A DNA stretch of 64,000 nt, from contig NZ_VELE01000009.1 in assembly GCF_007681555.1 (NCBI RefSeq), forward strand, positions 1-64,000, given 5' to 3'. Shown here piece after piece: positions 27,801 to 34,302 of this stretch. Both the position numbers and the translations under genes were made by a program. The notes below the pieces were generated by a model. The model saw nothing but the letters and a program-made list of their open reading frames with translations. It ran no database searches and was not told where the DNA came from. How positions within the stretch are numbered: position 1 is the stretch's first letter; each line of letters opens with the position of its first letter. Source of the stretch: Kocuria salsicia (GTDB lineage: Bacteria > Actinomycetota > Actinomycetes > Actinomycetales > Micrococcaceae).

Positions 27801-28506
27801 CACGGACCGCGGCGCGGCCGGCGCATGGGTCCTGGACCCGCGCGTGCACCGTGCGCTGGACGCCGTGACCCCGCTGATCTCGGACAATGACCTCGTGTGG
27901 CTGCGCCGTGCCGCGCAGTCCGACCAGTCCGAGTGGCAGCGTGAGTTCGGCCAGGTCAAGGACCCCACGGCTCTGCGCAGCGAGGCCAACCTGTTCCGCT
28001 ACCGCCCCCGGACCGTGACGGTGCGCGCCCGTGAGGGTGCGTCCCTCACGGACGTCCTGCGCGTGGGCCTCGCGGCGGTGCGCTCCGGCTCGCAGGTGGT
28101 GCTCAGCGCCGCCGAGTCCCTGCCGGAGGCCGTGAACGGGCTGTTCGCCACCGTGCTGAACCCGGCCACGGACGCCGAGTTCGCGCACGCCCTGGACAGC
28201 GGCTCCCTGGGTGCGCTCGGCCAGCTCTCGGACCTGCGCGTCCTCGGCGACGACGCCCTGGACGTCCGCCACGGCGCCCGCGTCCGCGTGATCTCCCCGT
28301 GGGGCGGTTCCGAGGAGGACCTCAAGGACCTCTATGCGGTGCGCGCCGAGCACCCGGACATAGCCCTGATCACCGAGGACGTGGTGGGCACCGGGCGCGT
28401 GGAGATGATGTACATGCTGGCTGAGCAGGCCGTGTCCATCACCATGCACCGCTTCGGCAACCACAGCCAGTCCATGCAGCGGGTGGTGGACGAGATGGTG
28501 CGGTGA
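24898..28506 (+). CDS. putA: Bifunctional proline dehydrogenase / L-glutamate gamma-semialdehyde dehydrogenase
   Basis: A 1202-residue enzyme that oxidises proline to P5C (FAD) and then to glutamate (NAD+). The proline dehydrogenase barrel covers about residues 60-440, with VKGANLAMENVDAEMHGW and the C-terminal RRLEEN-type arginine pair (YLVRRLEENSAN). The aldehyde dehydrogenase half starts near 510: TPPWNFPLAIP, catalytic Cys in GHAGQKCSAAS and NRGITGAIVQRQPFGGWKRS. No DNA-binding ribbon-helix-helix domain is present, so it is not the autoregulatory type. The ATG at 24898 has TTGGAGG 9 bases upstream, so upstream in-frame starts are rejected. Confidence 0.93.
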   Translation: MARTVNTGSDPHSLADPAVDLVRTWLQKAQDNERKSRQKNPAEDRLAAVLQDPNGLEFTVGFVDRVIRTEDTKAAAKALQDIAKLTPQSMPAADRAQIQAGVVLSGALPSVVVPAARTRLRQMVGHMVVDARPGPFGKSVKGLKQHGHRLNINLLGEEVLGEDEAKKHLADAEGLLRREDVDYVSLKVSSVVPQLSHWGFERTAERVVERLLPLYETAATKGTGKMFINLDMEVYSDLELTIEVFQRLLNKPQLKNLEAGIVIQAYLPDALGAIQRLSEWSGQRVADGGAQIKVRLVKGANLAMENVDAEMHGWPLATTESKQATDTNYKRVLTWLFQLERMKGMRLGVAGHNLFDIAFAHLLAGQRGVTDRIEFEMLQGMATSQSEAVSTDVGQLLLYVPAVKPAEFDVAVSYLVRRLEENSANENFMSGIFELGPDNWVFQREEGRFRAALAELETEPQAPGPRRVQDRTTETAGEQATLPLDEPFRNEPDTDVSVPANQRWAGGLAEKIGSSEWYASVAVPELLKDMDQDSDEAMQAVNDVVATAKAAGKHWAATPARERAEILNRAADILAARRGHLMAVAGAETGKVLEQSDPEVSEAVDFCRYYARRALELEFVDGGDFVPHAVTVVTPPWNFPLAIPTGTTVAPLATGSAVIHKPSPESRRCSTAVCEALWEAGVPRDVLQLVDAVEGEAGKALISHPDVERVVLTGAYETAQLFASWDPERPLTAETSGKNSLVITPSADRDQAVWDLVSSAFGHAGQKCSAASLGILVGSVAKSERFRRQLVDAASSMVVDWPENLQATVGPTVQQPSGKLLKALTELEPGEEWLIEPKQLDDSGRLWRPGILTGVKPGSFFHLTECFGPVLGLMSADSLDEAVKLQNATDYGLTAGIHSLDADEILRWIDTVQAGNLYVNRGITGAIVQRQPFGGWKRSSVGLGAKAGGPNYLAFLGRWTRAPFSDSSTDRGAAGAWVLDPRVHRALDAVTPLISDNDLVWLRRAAQSDQSEWQREFGQVKDPTALRSEANLFRYRPRTVTVRAREGASLTDVLRVGLAAVRSGSQVVLSAAESLPEAVNGLFATVLNPATDAEFAHALDSGSLGALGQLSDLRVLGDDALDVRHGARVRVISPWGGSEEDLKDLYAVRAEHPDIALITEDVVGTGRVEMMYMLAEQAVSITMHRFGNHSQSMQRVVDEMVR

Positions 28507-28533
28507 CCGGGCGGCGTCATGCCTGCCGCCCGG
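28507..28533 (+). terminator. Terminator-like hairpin after putA
   Basis: A perfect 9-base stem CCGGGCGGC / GCCGCCCGG with a 9-base loop starts immediately after the putA TGA. No U-run follows, as is common in high-GC actinobacteria. Confidence 0.6.
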
Positions 28534-28716
28534 CGGCCTGCGGGTCGCGGGCGCCTGGCGCTCCAGGGCGGACCGGCTGCTGACCCCGGACTCTCGAGGT
28601 CTGGCATCGGAACGGACGCGAGCCGCGCTCCCGGGGGACCGGGGGCGCCGCTCGTGCTGTGCCCGGACTCGGCAGGGGCGATGCGATACCGCGAAGCACG
28701 GGGCGTTTCGCGGGCC

Positions 28717-28944
28717 TCAGATCCGGTGGGTGTGCCTCCGTTGCTGACCGCGCCGGATCCCGCCACTCACCACCAGGAGCAGCGTCACCAGCAGCGGCCA
28801 GCCGATGAAGCCGCGCCAGGCCAGGTCGGTGAACGCGATCGGAGCCGCCGTCACGACGGCCACGAGGGCGCGCAGCCAGGGAAGTGGGATGTCGTTGTGG
28901 TAGCCATCCCACCGCGCTAGAAGGACACGTGACGGCGGCACCAT
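28717..28944 (-). CDS. Possible small membrane protein
   Basis: A 75-residue open frame with two hydrophobic stretches (WLRALVAVVTAAPIAFTDLAW and FIGWPLLVTLLLVVSGG) and a basic C-terminus. No Shine-Dalgarno and no recognised family. It may be a small membrane protein or the C-terminal remnant of a larger one. It lies between putA and a dehydrogenase pseudogene, a degraded stretch. Confidence 0.3.
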   Translation of the reverse strand: MVPPSRVLLARWDGYHNDIPLPWLRALVAVVTAAPIAFTDLAWRGFIGWPLLVTLLLVVSGGIRRGQQRRHTHRI

Positions 28945-29031
28945 GGTCGCTCGGCCAGTTGTTGGCGGCTTGCACCATGGACCCATGACGGGATTCGGGA
29001 CTGCTACCTGTCACCTATCCGTGCAGCAGAC

Positions 29032-30035
29032 CCGTTCGGCCACGAGAACATGGGGGAGGTCGTCGAGGTCGGTAGTGGCGTGGAGAAGGTCAGGGTCGGA
29101 GACCGGGTTGTGCTGCCGTTCAATATCTCGTGCGGATTCTGTAAGAACTGCGAACGCGGGCTCACGAACTATTGCCTGACGACGCAACCCGACCCGTCGA
29201 CCGCCGGTGCGGCCTACGGGTTCGCCGCAATGGACCCGTACGGCGGTGGCCAAGCGGAACTGCTCCGGGTGCCTTTCGGTGATCACAACGCGCTGCGCCT
29301 GGGTGAAGATGCGGAGGAGAAGGAGAACGACTACGTCATGCTCTCCGACATCTTCCCCACCGACTACCACGCCACCGAGATGGCCGGCGTGATCCCGGGC
29401 GACAGTGTTGTTATCGCCGGGGCGGGTCTGGTCGGGCTGATGGCCGCCCTGTTCGCGATGATCAAGGGCGCCGCGAAGGTGATGGTGGTCGATCGTCACC
29501 CTGACCGGCTCGCGTTGGCCGAGCAGATCGGCGCGATCGCCATCGATGACTCCAAGGTCGATCCCGTGCAAACCGTTCTCGACGAGACGATGGGGCTGGG
29601 AGCCGACCGGGGCTGCGAATGCGTGGGTTACCAGGCCCACGATCCCCAGGGAAACGAAGACACGGCCGCTACCCTGAACATGCTCATCAACGCGGTGCGC
29701 TTCACCGGACGAATCGGCACCGTCGGCGTGTTCGTCCCCCAGGGCCCCGGAAGCAAGGATGACCTGCGCCAAGCAGGGAAAGGCGGCCATCGACTTCGGC
29801 ACGCATTGGTTCACGGGTCAGACCATGGGTAGCGGTCAGGCCCCGGTCAAGCGGTACAACCGCCAGCTGCGGGACTTGATCGCCGCCGGCAAGGCGACCC
29901 CCTCGTGGATCGTCTCCCACGAGGGGGTCGCTGGACCAGGCCGCCGATGCCTACAAGAACTTCGACGCCAGGTCCGAGGGTTGGACGAAGGTCCTCATCA
30001 AGCCCGGGATGTCGACGGAGAAGAAGGCGAGCTGA
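29032..30035 (+). pseudogene. Frameshifted zinc-dependent alcohol/formaldehyde dehydrogenase
   Basis: The frame opens at FGHENMGEVVEVG and runs through a structural-zinc cluster (CGFCKNCERGLTNYC), FAAMDPYGGGQAE and the NAD-binding GAGLVGLMAAL. At about 29750 the reading shifts to another frame (AIDFGTHWFTGQTMGSGQAP), and near 29930 it shifts again (LDQAADAYKNFDARSEGWTK) to a TGA at 30033. The first about 60 residues, including the catalytic-zinc Cys, are absent. It resembles glutathione-independent formaldehyde dehydrogenases and is distantly similar to the intact enzyme at 36210. Two frameshifts and the missing N-terminus make a functional product unlikely. Confidence 0.85.
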
Positions 30036-30057
30036 TATGTCCGAGACGCTATAGGGC

Positions 30058-30606
30058 ATGAGAGTCGCCATCCTCGCCGCGGACGGGGTCGAGCGAGTCG
30101 AGCTCGAACAGCCCCGCGAGGCACTGGAGCGGGCCGGCGCACAGACCGAGGTGCTGTCGATCCATGACGGTGAGATTCAGACGCGTGAGAACGATCTGGA
30201 TGCAGCAGGCACGTTCACCGTTGACGGGTTGGTCGCGGACGCCTCTGTCACCCACTATGACGCCCTGCTTCTCCCGGGCGGCACGGTGAACCCCGACCAC
30301 CTCCGGGTTGACCCCGACGCGGTCTCCTTCGTCCGCGAGGTCGTCGAAAGCGGTAAGCCCGTTGCGGCGATCTGTCACGGGCCGTGGACGCTGATCGAGG
30401 CCGGTGTGGTCGAAGGCCGCACCTTGACGTCCTTCCCGAGCATCCGCACGGACCTGCGCAACGCCGGTGCTGACGTCGTCGACCAGGACGTCGTGGTGGA
30501 CGGGAACCTGATCACCAGCCGCTCGCCCGATGACCTGCCTGTGTTCTGCGATACAATCGTGACGCAATTTGCGAGCAATTCGACCCAGGAAGAGGTGATG
30601 TCATGA
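30058..30606 (+). CDS. DJ-1/PfpI-family protein
   Basis: A 182-residue class I glutamine-amidotransferase-like protein of the PfpI subgroup. The nucleophile Cys is in AAICHGPWTLIEAG (about residue 105), preceded by LLLPGGTVNPD, which carries the Glu/Asp-proximal loop. Related proteins act as deglycases, glyoxalases or proteases under carbonyl stress. It is followed by a small monooxygenase gene with an ATGA overlap, so the two are one operon. Its position after a dehydrogenase remnant suggests a former aldehyde-detoxification cluster. Confidence 0.85.
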   Translation: MRVAILAADGVERVELEQPREALERAGAQTEVLSIHDGEIQTRENDLDAAGTFTVDGLVADASVTHYDALLLPGGTVNPDHLRVDPDAVSFVREVVESGKPVAAICHGPWTLIEAGVVEGRTLTSFPSIRTDLRNAGADVVDQDVVVDGNLITSRSPDDLPVFCDTIVTQFASNSTQEEVMS

Positions 30607-30905
30607 GCGTGACCAAGGGACTGCTTGTCAGGCTGGAGGCCCTGCCCGGCAAGGAAGACGAGGTCCAGGAATTCCTCGGCATCGGGCGAGGGCTCGTTGA
30701 GGAGGAACCGGCCACCGTCGCGTGGTTCGCGATCCGTCTCGGTCCGTCCTCCTTCGGAATTTTCGACGTGTTCCCCGATGACGCCGGCCGCGACGCGCAC
30801 CTGTCCGGCGCAGTTGCGACCGCTCTCGGCGAGCAGACCGGCAAACTGTTCAGCGAGCCCACGATCGAGAAGCTCGACGTCCTGGGCTCCAAGCTCCCCG
30901 CCTGA
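30603..30905 (+). CDS. Antibiotic-biosynthesis-monooxygenase (ABM) domain protein
   Basis: A 100-residue dimeric alpha+beta-barrel protein of the ABM/YgiN type (KGLLVRLEALPGKEDEVQEFL, then PATVAWFAIRLGPSSFGIFDVF). Such proteins oxidise quinones or aromatic substrates without cofactor, or act as small stress proteins. The start ATG overlaps the PfpI gene stop by 4 bases and has GAAGAGGTG upstream. Substrate cannot be inferred. Confidence 0.8.
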   Translation: MSVTKGLLVRLEALPGKEDEVQEFLGIGRGLVEEEPATVAWFAIRLGPSSFGIFDVFPDDAGRDAHLSGAVATALGEQTGKLFSEPTIEKLDVLGSKLPA

Positions 30906-31046
30906 CACCACAGACCGGGAGTACTGGCCCAGAGAGGAAGGGTCGCTGCGCGCGGTGACTTCGGGCTTACACAGCCCGCTGACGTCGTGGCAGCGGCCCC
31001 TTCTCTTGCGGCCTATCGCTAATCACCAACAGATCGAGGAACCGCG

Positions 31047-32177
31047 ATGACAGGAACTGACGACGGCGCTGCCACGACGCGTTCACCCGAGGTAGCAGTG
31101 ATCGGGGGCGGGATCATCGGTCTGTCGACGGCGTACGCGCTGCAGGAGCAGGGCGTGCCGGTGCGCTTGTACGAGGCTGGTCTGCCCGGGACGGGTCAGT
31201 CCGCAGGCGAGTCGCGGATCTTCCGGCATGCCCACGACGACCCGCGACTCGTCGCTTTCGCGCGCGAAAGCCGCGGGGTATGGGATGAGTGGGCCGAACA
31301 CTTCGACGTCGAGCTGGTCTCATCAGACGGTGTCCTGGCGATCGGAGACAGCGCCCTGGCGCGGCTGCGGGTGCTCGACCAGGTCGGCGGCGTGGAAGCG
31401 CACGAGATCGACGCGGCCGAGGTCGCCCAGCGGATGCCGCTGCTCGCTGGGTACTCGGGGCCAGCGGTGCTCGACGAGTCGGGCGGCGCGATCCGCACCC
31501 GCGCCGCGATCAAGGCACTCACGGGTGCCCTCGCAGATGCGGTCACCACCGGTGAGGTCATCTCCATCGATCCCCTCGCCGACGGGACGGTCGAGGTGCG
31601 CAGCGTCACCGACCGGGCTGTCTACTCCAAGGTGGTCGTGTGCGCCGGCCGCGAAACCGCCCGCCTGGCACGCAGCGTCGGCCTGTCGCTGCCGGTTCGC
31701 CTCGCCGCACACGTACGGCTGACCTTCGACGTGAAAGCCGCCGCCCCGGCACGAGTCGCGTGCCTGCAGGACAGCAGCGGCGTCTTCGGCGAAGTCGGCG
31801 TCTACGCGACACCGCTACCGGGCAACAGCAGCTATTCGGTTGGACTCAGCGACACCGTCGGCGTCCGCGACGACGGAACTTTCATCGACCCGGCGGCGAT
31901 TCGATCGCTGGACGAACGCGCACGCGAATACGTGACACGGGCGCTGCCCGGTCTCCACCCAGAGCCGCGCGACTTCCTCCACTGCTGGGTGACCGACCTC
32001 CCGTGGAGTGAGGACGGCGTGGCCGTGTGGGAGGCAGACTCTGTCTTCTTCGTGGCCGGTCACAATTTGTTCAAGCAGGCACCTGCACTGGGTCGCGCTC
32101 TTGCCCGGGCTGCGACCGGCGGCGGTCTCCGCGCCGAGCTCACGCCCGAAGCGCGCCTCGGCGAGGCCCAGGGCTAG
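31047..32177 (+). CDS. FAD-dependent amino-acid oxidase-family (DAO; SolA/sarcosine oxidase-like)
   Basis: A 376-residue flavoprotein. The N-terminal dinucleotide-binding motif is VIGGGIIGLSTAYALQEQG with an acidic end (RLYEAG). Then come GESRIFRHAHDD, characteristic of the MTOX/sarcosine-oxidase group, and a C-terminal FVAGHNLFKQAPALGRALA covering the flavin. It likely oxidises a secondary amine or N-methyl amino acid, releasing peroxide. The ATG at 31047 follows ATCGAGGAACCGCG. It stands alone between the PfpI/ABM pair and an IS remnant. Confidence 0.8.
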   Translation: MTGTDDGAATTRSPEVAVIGGGIIGLSTAYALQEQGVPVRLYEAGLPGTGQSAGESRIFRHAHDDPRLVAFARESRGVWDEWAEHFDVELVSSDGVLAIGDSALARLRVLDQVGGVEAHEIDAAEVAQRMPLLAGYSGPAVLDESGGAIRTRAAIKALTGALADAVTTGEVISIDPLADGTVEVRSVTDRAVYSKVVVCAGRETARLARSVGLSLPVRLAAHVRLTFDVKAAAPARVACLQDSSGVFGEVGVYATPLPGNSSYSVGLSDTVGVRDDGTFIDPAAIRSLDERAREYVTRALPGLHPEPRDFLHCWVTDLPWSEDGVAVWEADSVFFVAGHNLFKQAPALGRALARAATGGGLRAELTPEARLGEAQG

Positions 32178-32329
32178 CCCCCGGTCTTTCATGACGGCGG
32201 TCGGGATCGTGTCGGAGCCGTGTGGTCGAGTGCGCCCGTGTGCGGAGTGATTGCGGGTATGACGACGGGCCGGCTGGCGCTGCCGGGCTGCGGTTTTCCG
32301 GGTGGTGATGTCGTGGGCGGACGGGCCAG

Positions 32330-32740
32330 GTCGGGCCGGTTGCGGGATGGCGGCGATGTTCGCGAAGGCCGCGACGATGGCGGTTGCCCAGGGCCATGAC
32401 TCCGGGATCTTGAGGCGACGTCGGCGTTGCCTGCCTGCAGCTTGGCGGCGAGGAACTCACTGGTGTTGTCGCACCAAACCCCGATCGGGTGGTAGCCGAA
32501 GGGCCGTTTGAACGTGGCGGCCGCGTTCTCCTTCTGGCTGTGCGCGATCACGCTCGTGGCGTCGATCTCTAGCACGATGACGTCGGCGAGGTTGGTCCCG
32601 GCGACCTTGGAGGCCGGGATGCCGCCGGGCAGTTGGGCCCACATGTGGCGCCGGACCCGAGCACGGGCGGCCGCGATCTTATTCCGTCGACCGGGCGTCA
32701 TCGACTTCAGCGTGCGCCACACCGTCGGCCGTCACGGACA
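32330..32740 (-). mobile_element. IS1380-family transposase remnant
   Basis: From about 32722 leftward the frame reads VWRTL-like MWRTLKSMTPGRRNKI, PASKVAGTNLADVIVLEIDA, SVIAHSQKENAAATFKRPFG and CDNTSEFLAAKLQAGNA. This is the middle of an IS1380-type DDE transposase, including the catalytic-Asp strand. Homology in this frame stops near 32398. A C-terminal-like segment (WPWATAIVAAFANIAAIP) appears shortly after in another frame, implying an internal deletion. The N-terminal about 100 residues and the inverted repeats are not found. The element is dead. Confidence 0.75.
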
Positions 32741-32859
32741 GGCCCGTCTTCCACGAAGTACGCTTCACCTACGGAGTGCCTTCCAACGCGGAGAACTTGG
32801 GACATCGCAATCACAAGTTTCCCCTGCTGTGCAGGCGCTTCCGTGCTTCTACGCGCCGA

Positions 32860-33012
32860 TCACTCCGCGGCGTCGTGAACGATCCGGGCTAGCAGTTTAG
32901 TTGCGGTGGCAGCTCCAGCTCCTCCTGCAAAGAGGCCTCCGAAGCACTGCACCGTAGCCGCGTGCTCGTCAGGGGAGGGGCCTTGACCTCGAAATTTGGA
33001 CCCGTGAGCCAT
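32860..33012 (-). CDS. 50-residue peptide ORF with glycine-rich hydrophobic core
   Basis: A short open frame begins at ATG 33012 (weak AGG upstream) and ends at TGA 32860-32862. The product has a polar N-terminus (MAHGSKFRGQGPSPDEHAAT). A glycine/alanine-rich hydrophobic core follows (CFGGLFAGGAGAATATKLLA), then a charged tail. It lies on the same strand just after the terminator of the glycine-zipper locus. It could be a second small peptide of that locus, or chance. No family recognised. Confidence 0.3.
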   Translation of the reverse strand: MAHGSKFRGQGPSPDEHAATVQCFGGLFAGGAGAATATKLLARIVHDAAE

Positions 33013-33125
33013 GCATGCCCTGCATCGGGGTGCGATCAGCCGGTCAAGGGCAGGGGGTACTGCTCATCCCACTACGACAAGTGGCAACGGCAGCGTCCGA
33101 AGGAACAGTAATAGGCCTACAAGAA

Positions 33126-33160
33126 ATCGCCCCCGGCCTAAGGATTCTGGCCGGGAGCGA
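33126..33160 (-). terminator. Rho-independent terminator of the glycine-zipper locus
   Basis: On the minus strand the arms CCCGGCC and GGCCGGG enclose a 10-base loop (AGAATCCTTA), with extended partial pairing of TCGC/GCGA, followed by TTTCTT. It lies directly after the stop of the 58-residue membrane protein. Confidence 0.7.
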
Positions 33161-33166
33161 TCGGGT

Positions 33167-33343
33167 TCAACTCAAATGCTGCGATTTTCTGGCCCAGTAC
33201 GATGTTACCGAAATCGCAATGATTGCTGTAGCTATCAACAGGACCACAAACGGCCCCCCATTTGAAAGCGTCAGAGCCAAGGCGAGGGCAACGCTGACCC
33301 AAGCTGCGATGATTGCATACATGCCAGTTCTTTGCTGGTTCAC
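33167..33343 (-). CDS. 58-residue two-helix membrane protein (candidate immunity protein)
   Basis: The GTG at 33343 has GGAAGG 7 bases upstream. The product is VNQQRTG followed by two hydrophobic helices (MYAIIAAWVSVALALALTL and PFVVLLIATAIIAISVTSYW) and a short basic tail RKSQHLS. It lies only 19 bases after the stop of the glycine-zipper precursor gene and before a terminator, so the two are co-transcribed. Small two-helix proteins next to bacteriocin precursors are often self-protection proteins; that role here is inference. No homologous family is recognised. Confidence 0.6.
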   Translation of the reverse strand: MNQQRTGMYAIIAAWVSVALALALTLSNGGPFVVLLIATAIIAISVTSYWARKSQHLS

Positions 33344-33362
33344 TTGCAGTCCTTCCAGGTCA

Positions 33363-33911
33363 TCAGCAGGATGCAGCAGCGCCCACAGCGCCCACAGCGC
33401 CACCGCCAACGGCCCCGCCAATGGCGGTGCCAGTGGCCCATCCTGCAGCAGTTCCGGCCCCGGGCACGACGCTGCCGATGGTAGCCCCGGCAGTGCCACC
33501 TGCGATGTCCCCGGTCCCAGCACCCCCGCCGGTGCCGAGTGCGCACTTCCAGCCTCTGCTCACGGCTGCAGTCGCCATCGGATTATTGGTTGCCCTCGTC
33601 TTGGGATTCCACTGCAGGACGTTGATTGTCACAACGCCGTCTTTTTCCGCGTACTTCAAGGCGACGGTCTTGCCATTCTCGTCCTTCTCCTGAGAGGGAA
33701 GCGCCTGCTTGGTACCGTCCTTGGCGACCACAGCAGAGCCATCCTGGGCAGGCTTGTCGCCCTTGGAAAGACGGAACGCCATGTTGGAGTCATCAACCTT
33801 CTTGATGTTCCCCTGAACCTTTGCCACGTCGGCCTGGCTCGCTTGCTGTGACTGAGGGGCAGGTGCTTCGGCCGCCATTGACGCAGCGGCCATACCGCCA
33901 AGTAGTCCCAA
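33363..33911 (-). CDS. Secreted glycine-zipper protein, class II bacteriocin-like precursor
   Basis: The 182-residue product begins with a hydrophobic, signal-like segment (LLGGMAAASMAAEAPA). A hydrophilic middle domain follows (about residues 25-115, Lys/Asp-rich). Its C-terminal 62 residues start GWKCALGTGGG and end GAAASC, densely filled with Gly/Ala repeats (TAIGGAVGGGAVGAVG). Cys123 and Cys182 frame this zipper and could form a disulfide, as in lactobin/cerein-type class II bacteriocins. The start is uncertain: TTG at 33911 has AGGAG 10 bases before it, and open frame extends a little further without a start codon. Base composition is lower in GC than the surroundings, suggesting acquisition. 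Confidence 0.65.
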   Translation of the reverse strand: MGLLGGMAAASMAAEAPAPQSQQASQADVAKVQGNIKKVDDSNMAFRLSKGDKPAQDGSAVVAKDGTKQALPSQEKDENGKTVALKYAEKDGVVTINVLQWNPKTRATNNPMATAAVSRGWKCALGTGGGAGTGDIAGGTAGATIGSVVPGAGTAAGWATGTAIGGAVGGGAVGAVGAAASC

Positions 33912-34302
33912 GGAGAGAGCCGCTCCTGGTGGCGCGGTGATTAGTGTGCATCACGAGAACTTACGGAGGAGGCCGTGGTGATCGCAAACACAGGAGGGTC
34001 AATGCTACCAAATAGTTACATAAATTGGCCGTTTGGCTAGACTTCAAAAATTTTGAAATGACCAACCGGTTTGACTTCATCCTCAAACGGGCTTACGGCT
34101 TGCAAAGCCGATACACCTTTGGTGGTGGCGCGATAGCCATCATCTCGCGGGATGAGGGTGGGTGGAGGGGGAGCGGAAAAACGCTCATAACAGACATGAT
34201 GTTAAATATGGGGCGTGAGGTGCAGCTCCACACCCCCCAGAATGGCCGATAATCGGGGCAGAACCTCTCCTTATGCGCTGCGCACGCGCCCGGCGGCGCC
34301 CC
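33912..34302. other. 391-base lower-GC intergenic region with promoter and palindrome
   Basis: This is the most A/T-rich part of the window. It contains the palindrome TTCAAAA-A-TTTTGAA at 34043-34057. On the minus strand TTGAAG overlapping it is followed 18 bases on by TTATGT, a plausible promoter for the glycine-zipper gene. A 75-codon rightward frame here has no Shine-Dalgarno or family and is not called. Probably horizontally acquired regulatory DNA. Confidence 0.45.

Noticed and set aside
23752-28464. Very long open reading frame antisense to the GH15 and putA genes
   Set aside because: High-GC codon bias keeps the antisense frame open. The translation is His/Arg/Gly-rich without domains, while the plus strand carries two clear enzymes.
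32740-32860. Rightward peptide-like frame opposite the IS remnant's upstream end
   Set aside because: It reads without a start signal and with no recognisable family; it is probably debris near the IS element.
34025-34252. 75-codon rightward frame in the A/T-rich gap
   Set aside because: TTG start without Shine-Dalgarno, no family, and it overlaps the predicted promoter and palindrome of the leftward locus.
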